The notes below the pieces were generated by a model, which ran no database searches, was not told where the DNA came from, and saw only the letters and a list, made by a program, of their open reading frames with translations. The position numbers were made by a program, and so were the translations under genes. Positions 8,365 to 19,179 of a DNA stretch of 64,000 bases are shown piece by piece. The stretch is taken from NCBI GenBank assembly GCA_016868295.1, contig VGHJ01000001.1:112407-176406 (forward strand), in the 5' to 3' direction. This DNA comes from Betaproteobacteria bacterium (GTDB lineage: Bacteria; Pseudomonadota; Gammaproteobacteria; Burkholderiales; Rhodocyclaceae). Numbering within the stretch: position 1 is the stretch's first letter; the number at the start of each line of letters is the position of its first letter.

Positions 8365-8957
8365 CCAACGTGCTGGGACGGTTCGACTTCGACGTCATCG
8401 CCAAGTGGATCAAGCCGGGCGAGAAGGTGCTCGACCTCGGCTGCGGCGACGGCAGCCTGCTGCGCTACCTGAAGGACGAAAAGGGCGTGCTCGGCTACGG
8501 CGCCGACAACGACCCGGACAACATCCTCGCCTGCATCAAGAACGGCGTGAACGTCATCCAGATCGACCTCGAGGCGGGCCTCTCCGGCTTCGAGGACGGC
8601 TTCTTCGACCATGTCGTCATGTCGCTCTCGCTGCAGACGGTGCGCCACACCGAGCGCATGCTCGACGAGATGCTGCGCGTCGGCCGCGAGGCGGTGGTGA
8701 GCTTCCCCAACTTCGGCCATCGCAGCCACCGCGAGGCGATCGCCGCGGGGCGCATGCCGGTCTCCGAGAGCCTGCCCTACCAGTGGTACAACTCGCCCAA
8801 CGTGCGCTTCTTCACCATGGCCGACTTCGAGGCGCTCTGCGCCGGGCGCGGCATCGCCATCCGCGAGCGCCACGCCTTCGACGACGGCAAGGCCGTCGTC
8901 GAGGATCCCAACCTCAACGCCAGCATCGCCGTGTATCGCCTGGGGAAAGCCGGTTGA
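8361..8957 (+). CDS. metW: Methionine biosynthesis protein MetW
   Basis: A 198-residue class I methyltransferase-fold protein that in proteobacteria accompanies metX and is thought to assist homoserine acylation. The SAM-fold motif I is [15 protein letters not shown] (about residues 23-37), with [17 protein letters not shown] next and the MetW-type [11 protein letters not shown] segment. The ATG overlaps the metX stop, and its own TGA overlaps the next start, so metX, metW and the transporter gene form one coupled unit behind the riboswitch. Confidence 0.93.
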   Translation: MTNVLGRFDFDVIAKWIKPGEKVLDLGCGDGSLLRYLKDEKGVLGYGADNDPDNILACIKNGVNVIQIDLEAGLSGFEDGFFDHVVMSLSLQTVRHTERMLDEMLRVGREAVVSFPNFGHRSHREAIAAGRMPVSESLPYQWYNSPNVRFFTMADFEALCAGRGIAIRERHAFDDGKAVVEDPNLNASIAVYRLGKAG

Positions 8958-10417
8958 GCGCACAACAGCCCCTGCTGCGCTCGAAATTCTTCTGGGTCGC
9001 GGTGCTGTATTTCGCCGAAGGATTTCCCCTCGGCATCTTCTACGAGATCTTTCCCGTCTACTTCCGCCAGCAGGGCGTCGACCTGCGCAGCATCGGCGCC
9101 CTCTCCCTGCTCGGCCTGGCGTGGACGCTGAAATTCCTCTGGGCGCCGGCCGTGGACCGCTTCCGCCACCACCGGCGCTGGATGGCCGCCGCCGATCTCG
9201 GCATGGGCGCGGTGATGATCGCCTTCGCCGCCGCGGCCGGCCTGCCAACCTGGGTGTGGGCGGCCATCGCCGTCTTCGCGATCCTTTCCGCGACCAACGA
9301 CATCGCCATCGACGGCTACACCATCGAGCTGTTGCGCCGCGACGAGATGGGACGCGGCAACGGCCTGCGCATCGGCTTCTACCGCGCCGGCATGATCACC
9401 TCCGGCGTGGTGCTGATGGCCTCGGATTTCCTCGGCTGGTCCGGCGCCTTCCTCTGCGCCGCCGCCATCCTGGCCGCCTGCGCCTGCGCCTGCCTGCTGG
9501 CGCCGCGCGAGGAGGCGCGCGCGCGCGCGCCGTCGGCCGGTCTGACGCGGGAACTGCGCGCCTTCCTCGCCCAGCCGCACGGCGCCGCCGCGCTCGTGAT
9601 GGTGCTCGCGGGCACGCTCTGGCTGGCCGACGGCGCCCTGAAGTTCTCCGCGCGCTGGCCCTGGCTGTGGCCGGCGATCGCCGCCGCGTCCGCCGCCGCC
9701 TACGGCCTGCTGCGCCTGGCGGGAAAGCGAGGAGACGCGGCGCGCAACGGCGAGGCGCCCGCCGGCGCGCTCTTCGGCGCCCTCGCCGACATGATGCAGC
9801 GCCCCGGCGTCCTGCCGGTGCTGACTTTCGTGCTGATCTTCAAGCTCGGCGACGCCTCGATGGGTTTCATGGTCAAGCCGTTCTGGGTGGATGCCGGCTT
9901 TTCCGCCGCGGAGATCGGCCTGGTGTCGGTGAACATCGGCCTGGTGCTGTCGATCGCCGGCGGACTGGCCGGCGGCTGGTACGCCGACCGCGTCGGCATC
10001 TTCAAGGCGCTGTGGGTGCTCGGCCTGGCGCAGGCCGTCTCCAACCTGGTGTATGCCTTCGCCGCCTGGGCCATCCCGCTCGGCGGCGCGCCACTGCCGG
10101 AGCATCGCGCCCTGATCTACTCGGCGAGCGCGCTGGAATCATTCACCGGCGGCCTCGGCACGGCGGCCTTCCTGGCTTTCCTCATGGCCATCGTGCGACG
10201 CGAGCACAGCGCCGCCGAGTACGCCCTGCTCTCCTCGGTGTTCGCCGCCTCGCGCTCGGTGGCCGGCTGGGCCGGCGGCCTCGGCGCCCAGGCCATGGGC
10301 TACGCACCGTATTTCCTGCTCACCTTCTTCCTGGCCTTTCCGGCCTACTTGCTGCTGCCCTGGGTGCGGAAAATGCTCGATGCCCAGTCGCAGGAGGGCA
10401 GGGCCGGGACGCCTTAG
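8954..10417 (+). CDS. AmpG-like major facilitator superfamily transporter
   Basis: A polytopic membrane protein of 487 residues related to AmpG muropeptide permeases. After a short N-terminus, KFFWVAVLYFAEGFPLGIFY forms the first helix, and LSLLGLAWTLKFLWAP with DRF follows as the typical first repeat. About a dozen hydrophobic segments are visible, with a cytoplasmic loop rich in Arg and Ala near residues 185-200. The TTG at 8954 overlaps the metW stop and gives the family start; no ATG is nearby. Although in the metX unit, muropeptide uptake is not a methionine step, so the substrate may differ. A (GC)8 run at 9515-9530 lies in the coding sequence. Confidence 0.78.
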   Translation: MSAQQPLLRSKFFWVAVLYFAEGFPLGIFYEIFPVYFRQQGVDLRSIGALSLLGLAWTLKFLWAPAVDRFRHHRRWMAAADLGMGAVMIAFAAAAGLPTWVWAAIAVFAILSATNDIAIDGYTIELLRRDEMGRGNGLRIGFYRAGMITSGVVLMASDFLGWSGAFLCAAAILAACACACLLAPREEARARAPSAGLTRELRAFLAQPHGAAALVMVLAGTLWLADGALKFSARWPWLWPAIAAASAAAYGLLRLAGKRGDAARNGEAPAGALFGALADMMQRPGVLPVLTFVLIFKLGDASMGFMVKPFWVDAGFSAAEIGLVSVNIGLVLSIAGGLAGGWYADRVGIFKALWVLGLAQAVSNLVYAFAAWAIPLGGAPLPEHRALIYSASALESFTGGLGTAAFLAFLMAIVRREHSAAEYALLSSVFAASRSVAGWAGGLGAQAMGYAPYFLLTFFLAFPAYLLLPWVRKMLDAQSQEGRAGTP

Positions 10418-10468
10418 CGCCGGTTGCGCCGGCGGTCCAGTGCAACGGTCTGCGCTCGCCGCATGGGG

Positions 10469-10771
10469 TCAGCGCGCGGGAAGGAAGTTGTCGACGGCGA
10501 TGCGCAGGCGGCGCAGGGATTGCCAGACGAAGAAGCCGCGCCGCGCCCAGCGAAAGAAGCCGCGCGGCCGGGCCACCAGCAGGGCGACGCCGATGCCGAC
10601 CAGCCACTCCGGATGGGCCTTGGCCCAGCGCAGGCCGGAGCGGATTTTCTCCGCCGCGCCGAAGGCCGGGGAAGTCGACTCGAGCACCTGCAGGATCATG
10701 ACGCGCTGCGCGGCCGCCTGCAGTTGCAGGCGCTGCTTCTTCAGCGCGAGTTCAACGGCCTTCCGGTTCAT
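10469..10771 (-). CDS. yqjK: YqjK-like protein
   Basis: A 100-residue basic protein with a YqjK-like layout: an N-terminal helix rich in Lys, Arg and Gln (ALKKQRLQLQAAAQR) and a short hydrophobic segment PEWLVGIGVALLVAR near residues 55-70, followed by a basic tail. Function is unknown in the family. It is the last gene of the yqjD-yqjE-yqjK set and overlaps yqjE by 20 bases, which supports the ATG at 10771. It faces the transporter gene convergently with a gap of about 50 bases. Confidence 0.68.
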   Translation of the reverse strand: MNRKAVELALKKQRLQLQAAAQRVMILQVLESTSPAFGAAEKIRSGLRWAKAHPEWLVGIGVALLVARPRGFFRWARRGFFVWQSLRRLRIAVDNFLPAR

Positions 10772-11135
10772 TGTCCGGCCGGATCATCTCCCGATCCTGC
10801 GCCAGTTCGGCAATGCTGGCGGCGAACAGGTGCGACCCCTGGCGGCCGATGCGCGCGGCGGCGGCGGCGGCGATCAGGCCGATGACGAGGAAGAGGGCGC
10901 TGAATACGGCGAGCGCCAGCAGCCGATGGCTGTCCCACAGCAGCACCGTGAGGAACAGTGCCAGCATGACAACGCCGAAACCGAGAAAGAAGAAGGCGGC
11001 GGCGGCATAGCCGAGGAGGGCGCCGAGGCGCACCTTCTCTTCCGCCACTTCCGTGGCGAGGAGCTCCAGCCGCGTCTGGAGAATGGCCAGCCCGCTGGCG
11101 GCGTAGCCGCGCAGGCGGGCGCCCAGGCCGCTCAT
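10752..11135 (-). CDS. yqjE: YqjE-like phage-holin-family membrane protein
   Basis: A 127-residue protein with an amphipathic N-terminal helix (GLAILQTRLELLATEVAEEK), then two long hydrophobic stretches (about residues 40-65 and 70-95) separated by DSHR, the pattern of the YqjE/Actinobacterial Holin-X group. It is probably an inner-membrane protein of unknown role, often linked to stress in enterics. It lies 7 bases after yqjD and overlaps yqjK, consistent with one operon. Confidence 0.75.
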   Translation of the reverse strand: MSGLGARLRGYAASGLAILQTRLELLATEVAEEKVRLGALLGYAAAAFFFLGFGVVMLALFLTVLLWDSHRLLALAVFSALFLVIGLIAAAAAARIGRQGSHLFAASIAELAQDREMIRPDNEPEGR

Positions 11136-11142
11136 GCCCCGA

Positions 11143-11445
11143 TCAGCGACGGCCGATCAGCAGGCCGATGATGAAGCCGATGCCGGCGGCGATGCCGATC
11201 GAGCGCCACGGGTTGTCGTGCACGTAGTCGTCGGTCGCGCGCGCCACTTCCTTTGTTCTTTCGACCACGGCGGCCTGCGCCTCGGCCAGGCTGTGGCGGG
11301 CACTGGTCAAGTGGTCCTGCAGCTTGGCGCGCAACTCACCCATCTTCTCGCCGGCCTGGCCGGCGGTGGCGCGAAGGATTTCCTCGGCGTCAGCGACGAC
11401 GACCTTGAAATCCGCAACGAGTTTGTCCCTGTTAACATCAGTCAT
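11143..11445 (-). CDS. yqjD: YqjD/ElaB/DUF883 membrane-anchored ribosome-associated protein
   Basis: A 100-residue protein with a long helical N-terminal part and a C-terminal DUF883 anchor: YVHDNPWRSIGIAAGIGFII followed by GLLIGRR. In E. coli YqjD is tail-anchored and binds ribosomes in stationary phase; I infer the same here from the shared layout. The ATG at 11445 is first in the operon, with a gap of about 75 bases to the xth stop, where the promoter would have to lie unless transcription continues from xth. Confidence 0.85.
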   Translation of the reverse strand: MTDVNRDKLVADFKVVVADAEEILRATAGQAGEKMGELRAKLQDHLTSARHSLAEAQAAVVERTKEVARATDDYVHDNPWRSIGIAAGIGFIIGLLIGRR

Positions 11446-11520
11446 GGCTAGCTCTCCGATTTATGACGAGGAATCGATTGAAAGGCTACCGATTTTCAGG
11501 TTTTCTGGCAAATACGCAGG

Positions 11521-12306
11521 TCAAGCGGCGTCATAATCGTAGTCGATGGTGAGCGGTGCGTGATCGGAGAACCACCGCTCCTTGAAAACGGCCGCCCGCC
11601 GCGCCGTCGCCGCCAGCGCCGGCGTGGCCACATGGTAGTCGATGCGCCATCCGACATTCTTCGCGCGCGCCTGGCCGCGGTTGGACCACCAGGTGTAGGC
11701 CTCGCCCCCGGCTTCGGGATGCAGCCGGCGGAAGACATCGGCGAAACCGCCCGCATCGAACAGATCGCCGATCCAGGCGCGCTCCTCCGGCAGGAAGCCG
11801 GAATTCTTCAGGTTGCCCTTCCAGTTCTTCAGGTCGACTTCCCGGTGGGCGATGTTCCAGTCGCCGCAGAGCAGGACGTCACGGCCGGAACGCGCCAGCG
11901 CATCCAGATGCGGCCGGAAGCGCGCCATGAAGCGGAACTTGGCTTCCTGGCGCTCGGGCGAGGAGGAGCCGGAAGGCAAATAGACCGACACCACGGAAAG
12001 AGGGCCGAAATCGGCCTGGATATAACGCCCCTCGGCATCGATGTCGGCAATGCCGAGGCCCTCGACGATCCGATCGGGCTGGCGCCGGCAATAGAGGCCG
12101 ACGCCGCTGTAGCCCTTCTTCTCGGCGTAATGGAAGTAGCCGAAGAACCCCTCCGGATTGAGGAAATGGCGGTTCATGTCGCCGACCTGGGCCTTGAGTT
12201 CCTGCAGGCAGACGATATCCGCCGCCTGCCGCCCGAGCCAGTCGAAAAGGCCCTTGCGCGCCGCCGAGCGGATGCCGTTCAGGTTAAGGGTTATGATACG
12301 CAGCAT
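11521..12306 (-). CDS. xth: Exodeoxyribonuclease III / AP endonuclease
   Basis: A 261-residue ExoIII-family enzyme that cuts DNA at abasic sites and removes 3' blocking groups during base-excision repair. Catalytic landmarks in order are [11 protein letters not shown] at the start, CLQELKAQ (metal-binding Glu, about residue 36), YCRRQPD, the GDWNIAH block (Asp and Asn) and the C-terminal [11 protein letters not shown] with the catalytic Asp-His pair. Length matches the family. Its start lies 20 bases from the pyrE start on the other strand, so the two promoters must overlap coding sequence or each other. Confidence 0.94.
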   Translation of the reverse strand: MLRIITLNLNGIRSAARKGLFDWLGRQAADIVCLQELKAQVGDMNRHFLNPEGFFGYFHYAEKKGYSGVGLYCRRQPDRIVEGLGIADIDAEGRYIQADFGPLSVVSVYLPSGSSSPERQEAKFRFMARFRPHLDALARSGRDVLLCGDWNIAHREVDLKNWKGNLKNSGFLPEERAWIGDLFDAGGFADVFRRLHPEAGGEAYTWWSNRGQARAKNVGWRIDYHVATPALAATARRAAVFKERWFSDHAPLTIDYDYDAA

Positions 12307-12326
12307 GGTGCGGGAGTCTCTGGGAC

Positions 12327-12968
12327 ATGGATTTTAGGGGCGAGTTCATTGCGTTTGCCGTCGATGCGGGCGTGCTGCGCTTCGGCGAGTTCAAGACCAA
12401 GGCGGGGCGCCTCAGCCCCTATTTCTTCAATGCCGGGCTGTTCAACGACGGTGCCAGCCTCGGCCGGCTGAGCGAATTCTACGCGCGCGCCATCCTCGCT
12501 TCGGGCATCCCTTGCGACGTGCTGTTCGGACCGGCCTACAAGGGCATTCCGCTGGTCGCCGGCACCGCCATCGCCCTGGCCCAAAAGGGTCACAATCTGC
12601 CCTACTGCTTCAACCGCAAGGAAGCCAAGGACCATGGCGAGGGCGGCACCCTGATCGGCGCGCCGCTCTCCGGCAATGTGCTGATCATCGACGACGTCAT
12701 CTCCGCCGGCACGTCGGTGCGCGAGTCGGTCGAGTTGATCCGCGCCGCCGGCGCCACGCCCCGCGGCGTCGTCATCGCCCTCGACCGCATGGAGCGCGGC
12801 CAGGGCGCACTGTCCGCCGTCCAGGAGGTGCAGCAATCCTATGGCATGCCCGTCGTCGCGGTCGCCACCCTGGACGACCTGTTCGCCTTTCTTGGCGACA
12901 GGCCGGAACTGGCGCAGAATTTGCAAGCGGTTGCCCGCTACCGGGAACAATACGGAATAAAACCATGA
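12327..12968 (+). CDS. pyrE: Orotate phosphoribosyltransferase
   Basis: Converts orotate and PRPP to orotidine 5'-phosphate in pyrimidine synthesis. The 213-residue protein starts with [17 protein letters not shown] and has [43 protein letters not shown] (flexible loop) and the PRPP-binding [13 protein letters not shown]. The start at 12327 gives the usual length. Divergent from xth by 20 bases, it overlaps the following gene by 4 bases (ATGA). Confidence 0.97.
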   Translation: MDFRGEFIAFAVDAGVLRFGEFKTKAGRLSPYFFNAGLFNDGASLGRLSEFYARAILASGIPCDVLFGPAYKGIPLVAGTAIALAQKGHNLPYCFNRKEAKDHGEGGTLIGAPLSGNVLIIDDVISAGTSVRESVELIRAAGATPRGVVIALDRMERGQGALSAVQEVQQSYGMPVVAVATLDDLFAFLGDRPELAQNLQAVARYREQYGIKP

Positions 12969-13633
12969 TCCCAAGGCTAGGCTCGGCCTTGTTGTTGCTT
13001 ACGGCAGCCCTGCCGTCGTCGCAGGCGGCCGCCCAGGGCCGCACGACCTACTGCTGCACCGGCGACAACGGCCGGCAGATCTGTTCCGACGTCCTGCCCG
13101 AGCAGTGCTACGGCAAGGCCTACCGCGAAGTCAATTCCCGCGGCATGACCATCAAGAAGATCGAGGCGCCCCTGACGCCCGAGCAGCGGGCCATGCGGGA
13201 GGCGGAAGCCAAGCAGGCCCGCGACGAGGAGCTGCGGCGCAAGGAGGAGGATCGGCGCAACCGCGCCCTGCTCGCCACCTACTCCAGCGAACAGGACATC
13301 GACTATGTGCGCGACCGCGCCGTGGCCGACGTGGAAAAATCCATCAAGGCCTCGCAGGAAAAGCTCGCCGAGCTGAACAAGCGCAAGGAGCAGTTCGACA
13401 ACGAAGCGGAGTTCTACAAGAAGAAGAGCCCGCCGCCCCAGCTGCAGGCGCAGATGCGCGACAACGACACGGACATCAAGGCCCAGCAGACGGCCATCGA
13501 CGCCAGGAACAAGGATATCGAGGCGCTCAAAAAGCGCTACGAGGACGAGAAGCTGCGCTACCGCGAGCTGACCAAGGCCCGCGCCGCGGGCAGGAGCGCG
13601 ACGCCCCCGGGGGCCGACGCGCGCCCCCGCTGA
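12965..13633 (+). CDS. Exported coiled-coil protein, unknown function
   Basis: A 222-residue protein with a Sec signal peptide ([20 protein letters not shown], cleavage near AQA/AAQG). A short Cys-bearing segment follows ([20 protein letters not shown], four Cys), which could hold disulfides in the periplasm. The rest is highly charged helix rich in Glu, Lys and Arg from about residue 65 to 200, very likely a coiled coil, ending in a disordered tail. I recognise no named family. The ATG overlaps the pyrE stop, so it is translated from the pyrE message, although no metabolic link is evident. Confidence 0.72.
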   Translation: MIPRLGSALLLLTAALPSSQAAAQGRTTYCCTGDNGRQICSDVLPEQCYGKAYREVNSRGMTIKKIEAPLTPEQRAMREAEAKQARDEELRRKEEDRRNRALLATYSSEQDIDYVRDRAVADVEKSIKASQEKLAELNKRKEQFDNEAEFYKKKSPPPQLQAQMRDNDTDIKAQQTAIDARNKDIEALKKRYEDEKLRYRELTKARAAGRSATPPGADARPR

Positions 13634-13646
13634 TCCGACGCGCGCG

Positions 13647-14291
13647 ATGACCGCCGCGCTCATCGTCGCGACCGTGATTGCCGCCGTGCTGGCGATCCGC
13701 GCCCACTACCTCGAGCCGGAGCAGCGCTGGCAGGTCTATGCCTTCAAGCCGCTGTCCACCCTGCTGGTCATGGCCCTGGCGCTCTCGCTCTCCCCCGCCA
13801 GGCCCGAGTACCAGTGGGCCATCGCCGCCGGCCTCCTGTTCTCCACGGCCGGCGACGTGTTTCTCATGCTGCCGCGGGACCGCTTCGTCGCCGGCCTGGC
13901 CAGCTTCCTGGTCGCGCACCTGTGCTATGTCTGGGCCTTCTCGCTCGGCGTGCCGTTCGGCGCCGCGCCGCTCCTCTGGCTGCCGTTCATCCTCGCCGGC
14001 GGCGCCGTGCTGGCGGCCATCTGGCCCGGCCTGAAGCCGGCGCTGCGCGCGCCGGTCGCCCTCTACGTGATCGTGATCGTCGTCATGGCGGGGCAGGCGG
14101 CGGGCCGCTGGCATGCGCTGGGCAGTGCGCTGGCGCTGGCCCCCGCCGTCGGCGCCGCCTTTTTCGTCGTGTCGGATTCGATCCTGGCGCTCGACCGCTT
14201 CCGCAGGCATTTCGCCGCGGCACGGGCGCTGACGCTGGCGACCTACTGGTCGGCGCAGCTGCTGATCGCCTTGTCCGTCTCAGGCGCCTAG
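13647..14291 (+). CDS. YhhN/TMEM86-family membrane protein (putative lysoplasmalogenase)
   Basis: A 214-residue integral membrane protein with about eight hydrophobic helices. Family-typical pieces are [14 protein letters not shown] near the N-terminus, [17 protein letters not shown] in the middle, and [11 protein letters not shown] near the end. Eukaryotic TMEM86B hydrolyses lysoplasmalogen, and bacterial YhhN proteins share the conserved acidic residues, but the bacterial substrate is not settled. It follows the coiled-coil gene by 13 bases, and its last 12 bases overlap the end of gatB on the opposite strand. Confidence 0.8.
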   Translation: MTAALIVATVIAAVLAIRAHYLEPEQRWQVYAFKPLSTLLVMALALSLSPARPEYQWAIAAGLLFSTAGDVFLMLPRDRFVAGLASFLVAHLCYVWAFSLGVPFGAAPLLWLPFILAGGAVLAAIWPGLKPALRAPVALYVIVIVVMAGQAAGRWHALGSALALAPAVGAAFFVVSDSILALDRFRRHFAAARALTLATYWSAQLLIALSVSGA

Positions 14292-15731
14292 CTTTTTCCG
14301 CAGCAGATCGTTCACCTGCTGAGGGTTGGCCTTGCCTTTCGTCGCCTTCATGGCCTGGCCGACGAGGGCGTTGAAGGCCTTCTCCTTGCCGGCGCGGAAT
14401 TCCTCGACCGATTTCGGATTGGCGGCCAGCACCTCGTCGATGATCTTCTCCAGCGCGCCGGTGTCGGAGATCTGCTTCAGGCCCTTCGCCTCGATGAGCG
14501 CATCGGCGTTCGTGCCTTCGCCATTCCACAGCGCGTCGAACACCTCCTTGGCCATCTTGCTCGACAGGGTGCCGTCGGCCACGCGCACGACCAGGCCGGC
14601 GAGCTGCGCCGCGCCGACCGGGGAGGCGACGATGTCCTTCTCTTCGCGGTTCAGGCGCGCGGCGAGCTCGCCCATGATCCAGTTGGCGCACAGCTTGGCA
14701 TTGCCCTGCGTGGCTGCCTGTTCGAAATAGGCGGCCGTCTCGCGCGAAGCCGTCAGCGTGGCGGCGTCGTAGGCGGAGAGGCGAAAGTCGCGTTCGAAGC
14801 GCGCCTTCATGGCGGCCGGCAGCTCGGGCAAGGCGGCCTTCACCTCGTCGATCCATGATGGGGATATTTCCAGCGGCAGCAGGTCGGGGTCGGGGAAGTA
14901 GCGGTAGTCGTGCGCTTCCTCCTTCGAGCGCATGGCGCGCGTCTCGCCGCTGGCCGGATCGAACAGCACGGTGGCTTGCTCGACGCGGCCGCCGTCCTCG
15001 AGCCGCTCGACCTGCCAGCGCGCCTCGTACTCGATGGCCTGCTGCAGAAAGCGGAAGGAGTTGAGGTTCTTGATCTCGCGCCGCGTGCCAAGCGTGGTCG
15101 AGCCTTTCGGCCGCACCGAGACGTTGGCGTCGCAGCGGAAGGAGCCCTCCTGCATATTGCCGTCGCAGATGTCGATCCAGCGCACCAGCGCATGCAGGGC
15201 CTTGGCATAGGCCACCGCCTCCTCGGCGCTCCTCATGTCGGGCTCGGAGACGATCTCCAGCAGCGGCGTGCCGGCGCGGTTGAGGTCGATGCCGGATCTG
15301 CCATGGAAGTCCTCGTGCAGGGATTTCCCGGCGTCCTCCTCGAGGTGGGCCCGTGTCAGGCGGATGAACTTCTCGCCCGCCGCGTCGGGGAGACTGACCT
15401 TTATCTTCAGGCCGCCGCCCGAGACCACCGGCAGTTCGTACTGGCTGATCTGGTAGCCCTTGGGCAGATCCGGGTAGAAGTAGTTCTTGCGCGCGAAGAC
15501 CGAGCGCGGCGCGATGGCGCCGCCGACCGCCAAACCGAAGCGGATGGCGCGCTCCACCGCGCCGCGGTTGAGCACCGGCAGCACGCCGGGCAGGGCGATG
15601 TCCACGGCGCTGGCCTGGGTGTTGGGCGCCGCGCCGAAGGCGGTCGACGCGCCGGAGAAGATCTTCGAGGCGGTGTTGAGCTGGGCATGGGTTTCCAGCC
15701 CGATGACGATTTCCCAGTCGGCAATGCCCAT
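14280..15731 (-). CDS. gatB: Asp-tRNA(Asn)/Glu-tRNA(Gln) amidotransferase subunit B
   Basis: The tRNA-binding and kinase subunit of GatCAB, which amidates mischarged Glu-tRNA(Gln) and/or Asp-tRNA(Asn). The start [20 protein letters not shown] at 15731 is the family start, giving 483 residues; the frame stays open further upstream but without similarity. [20 protein letters not shown] and [11 protein letters not shown] are recognisable, with a C-terminal YqeY-like domain (from about residue 330) for tRNA contact. Unlike the common gatC-gatA-gatB layout, a lipoprotein gene separates it from gatA. It is 11 bases downstream of that gene. Confidence 0.96.
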   Translation of the reverse strand: MGIADWEIVIGLETHAQLNTASKIFSGASTAFGAAPNTQASAVDIALPGVLPVLNRGAVERAIRFGLAVGGAIAPRSVFARKNYFYPDLPKGYQISQYELPVVSGGGLKIKVSLPDAAGEKFIRLTRAHLEEDAGKSLHEDFHGRSGIDLNRAGTPLLEIVSEPDMRSAEEAVAYAKALHALVRWIDICDGNMQEGSFRCDANVSVRPKGSTTLGTRREIKNLNSFRFLQQAIEYEARWQVERLEDGGRVEQATVLFDPASGETRAMRSKEEAHDYRYFPDPDLLPLEISPSWIDEVKAALPELPAAMKARFERDFRLSAYDAATLTASRETAAYFEQAATQGNAKLCANWIMGELAARLNREEKDIVASPVGAAQLAGLVVRVADGTLSSKMAKEVFDALWNGEGTNADALIEAKGLKQISDTGALEKIIDEVLAANPKSVEEFRAGKEKAFNALVGQAMKATKGKANPQQVNDLLRKKLGA

Positions 15732-15742
15732 GGCGTTTTCCC

Positions 15743-16255
15743 TCAGGCGCAGGAACCGTCGCGACGGTCGGTAAGAATGGGCCACAGGCTGGTGTAGCTG
15801 TTGCCCGAGCACATTTTCTCGCATTCCTGGAAGGCCACCGTCACGCGGCTGCCCTGCTCCCACATGCGCACGATGCAGCGGCCATTCGGCTGCTTCAGTT
15901 CTATGGCGGGCAGCTCTTTCGTCTGACGGAAGTCCTTGAGGTTGAACTGGCAGACGCCGCGCCGCGGAATGTTGACCTTCGCTTCGAAGGTTTGCACTTT
16001 CGCATCGGCCACGTTCAGTTTCAGGGCGCCGTTGTAGCCGGTCTCGTCGCGAAAGCCGCACTCGGTCCTGACGTTCAGCGGCCGCACCGGGATCGGACCG
16101 GGCCTGGCCGGCTTCGCCGCCGGCGGCCTGGCGGCGGCAACGGGCGCCGGCGACGAAGGCGGCGTCTCGGCGGCGGGCGGCGGGGCCTTCTCGGGCGCGG
16201 CACAGGCGCCGAGCAAAACGGCGGCGCAGAGACAGAGCGGTCTTGCACGCATCAT
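15743..16255 (-). CDS. Predicted lipoprotein lying between gatA and gatB
   Basis: A 170-residue lipoprotein with signal [19 protein letters not shown] (lipobox LLGAC), a Pro/Ala-rich linker up to about residue 55, and a compact C-terminal domain with Cys at ECGF, GVCQF, GRCIV, ECEKMC and GSCA, likely disulfide-bonded. I recognise no family. The ATG at 16255 overlaps the gatA stop; a GTG at 16258 and an ATG at 16252 are alternatives. Being inside the gatCAB operon it must share that transcript, although an envelope lipoprotein has no obvious role in tRNA amidation. Confidence 0.75.
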   Translation of the reverse strand: MMRARPLCLCAAVLLGACAAPEKAPPPAAETPPSSPAPVAAARPPAAKPARPGPIPVRPLNVRTECGFRDETGYNGALKLNVADAKVQTFEAKVNIPRRGVCQFNLKDFRQTKELPAIELKQPNGRCIVRMWEQGSRVTVAFQECEKMCSGNSYTSLWPILTDRRDGSCA

Positions 16256-17706
16256 CACAACTCCGGAGCGCGAACGTGCCAGTCGGTGGCGCGCTGGTAC
16301 TGGTGGGCGACGTTCAGCATGCGCGCCTCCTCGAAGTAATTGCCGACGATCTGCAGCCCGACCGGGCGCTTGCCGGCGCCGAAGCCGCAGGGGATCGACA
16401 TGCCGGGCAGCCCGGCCAGATTGACGGCGATGGTGTAGATGTCGGAGAGATACATCTGCACCGGGTCGGCGGCCCTGGCGCCGAGGTCGAAGGCCACGGT
16501 CGGGCTGGTCGGCCCCATGATCAGGTCGCAGGACTTGAAGGCTTGCGAAAAGTCAGCCGCGATGAGACGGCGGATGCGCTGCGCCTGCAGATAGTAGGCG
16601 TCGTAGTAGCCGTGCGACAGCACGTAGGTGCCGATGAGTATCCGCCGTTTCACTTCCGCGCCGAAGCCCTGGGCGCGGCTCCTGCAGTACATGTCGATGA
16701 GGTCGTCGTACTGCGGCGCGCGATGTCCGTAGCGCACGCCGTCGAAGCGCGACAGGTTGCTCGAGGCCTCGGCCGGGGCGATGACGTAATAGGCCGGCAC
16801 GGAGAGCTTCATGTTCGGCAGCGACACTTCGACGGTGACGGCGCCCAGCCTGCGGTATTCGGCGATGGCCGCCTCCACCGCCTGCGCCACGTCGGCCGAG
16901 AGGCCCTCGGCGAAGAATTCCTTCGGCAGGCCGATGCGCAGGCCGGCGAGCGGCTCCTCCAGGTCTCGCGCGTAGTCCTCGGCCGGGCGCTCCAGGCTGG
17001 TCGAGTCGCGCGCATCGAACCCCGCCATGACGTTGAGAAGGAGGGCGCAATCCTCCGCGCTCTTCGCCATCGGCCCGCCCTGGTCGAGCGAGGAGGCGAA
17101 GGCGATCATGCCCCAGCGCGACACCACGCCGTAGGTCGGCTTCAGGCCGGTGAGGCCGCACAGGGCCGCCGGCTGGCGGATCGAGCCGCCCGTGTCGGTG
17201 CCAGTGGCCGCGGGCGTCAGCCGCGCCGCCACGGCGGCGGCCGAGCCGCCCGAGGAGCCGCCGGGCACGGCGGCCATGTCCCAGGGGTTCTTCACCGGCC
17301 CGTAGAAGGAGGTTTCGTTGGACGAGCCCATGGCGAACTCGTCCATGTTGGTCTTGCCCAGGGTAACCGTACCGGCGGCCTTGAAGCGCTCGATCACCGT
17401 GGCGTCGTAGGGGCTGACGAAGTTCGACAGCATCTTCGAGCCGCAGGTGGTGAGCCAGCCCTCGGCGCAGAAAATATCCTTGTGCGCCAGCGGGATGCCG
17501 GTGAGCGGTCCGCCCTCGCCGCGCGCCAGCCGGGCGTCGGCGGAGCGCGCCATGGCAAGGGTTTTCTCGGGATCGACCGTGATGAAGGCATTCAACTGCG
17601 GGTTGCGCCCTGCGATGCGGTCGAGGAATTGCGTCACCAGCTCGACGCTGGAGATCCTCTTCCCCGCCAGGGCGGCGGCGAGCTCCCTCAGGCCGGCGTC
17701 GATCAT
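16255..17706 (-). CDS. gatA: Asp-tRNA(Asn)/Glu-tRNA(Gln) amidotransferase subunit A
   Basis: The amidase subunit, which releases ammonia from glutamine. The 483-residue protein has the amidase-signature triad: Lys in [10 protein letters not shown], Ser in [15 protein letters not shown] and the nucleophile Ser in [31 protein letters not shown] and [13 protein letters not shown] are typical GatA blocks. The ATG at 17706 overlaps the gatC stop. Together with gatC and gatB it shows that this organism makes Gln-tRNA and/or Asn-tRNA by the indirect route. Confidence 0.97.
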   Translation of the reverse strand: MIDAGLRELAAALAGKRISSVELVTQFLDRIAGRNPQLNAFITVDPEKTLAMARSADARLARGEGGPLTGIPLAHKDIFCAEGWLTTCGSKMLSNFVSPYDATVIERFKAAGTVTLGKTNMDEFAMGSSNETSFYGPVKNPWDMAAVPGGSSGGSAAAVAARLTPAATGTDTGGSIRQPAALCGLTGLKPTYGVVSRWGMIAFASSLDQGGPMAKSAEDCALLLNVMAGFDARDSTSLERPAEDYARDLEEPLAGLRIGLPKEFFAEGLSADVAQAVEAAIAEYRRLGAVTVEVSLPNMKLSVPAYYVIAPAEASSNLSRFDGVRYGHRAPQYDDLIDMYCRSRAQGFGAEVKRRILIGTYVLSHGYYDAYYLQAQRIRRLIAADFSQAFKSCDLIMGPTSPTVAFDLGARAADPVQMYLSDIYTIAVNLAGLPGMSIPCGFGAGKRPVGLQIVGNYFEEARMLNVAHQYQRATDWHVRAPEL

Positions 17707-17990
17707 TCTATGACTTTCGGCACCAGATATAAGCCCGCCTCGGTTTCGGGGGCGACCTTCTGGAAGTCGGCGTGGCGGTCGGCTTCGGTGACGCGGTCCG
17801 CGCGCAAGCGCTGGGCGAGGTCCCGCGCATGGGCCATCGGTTCGACGCCGGCGGTATTCACGGCCTGCATGTCCTCGATGAGGGAAAAAATGCCATTGAG
17901 CTGGTCGCGCGTCTGCTCGGCCTCGCCGGGCGCGAGTTCGATGCGGGCGAGCACGGCGATGCGCCGGACCTGGTCGAGACTGAGGGACAT
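17703..17990 (-). CDS. gatC: Asp-tRNA(Asn)/Glu-tRNA(Gln) amidotransferase subunit C
   Basis: A 95-residue GatC, the small subunit that stabilises the GatA-GatB interface. It starts [19 protein letters not shown] and ends [10 protein letters not shown]; the Pro-rich C-terminal piece EPMAHARD is typical. The ATG at 17990 is the family start; an open frame runs upstream but is not similar. It is the first gene of the operon, divergent from mreB with 90 bases between them. Confidence 0.95.
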   Translation of the reverse strand: MSLSLDQVRRIAVLARIELAPGEAEQTRDQLNGIFSLIEDMQAVNTAGVEPMAHARDLAQRLRADRVTEADRHADFQKVAPETEAGLYLVPKVIE

Positions 17991-18044
17991 GGCAGGGAGG
18001 AGTACTAATATTACCGGGCGCAATAGAGTATCATAGGCAATTGA

Positions 18045-19124
<1,080 letters not shown>

Positions 19125-19179
19125 GGGCGTGCAGCACGGCTCCCTCAGCCGGCTGCCGCATTCGCTTTCCTAGCCGCCG

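Noticed and set aside
9515..9530. A (GC)8 run in the AmpG-like gene, possibly Z-DNA or a slippage site
   Set aside because: It encodes Arg-Ala repeats in a loop and is expected now and then in DNA this rich in GC; the frame is intact.
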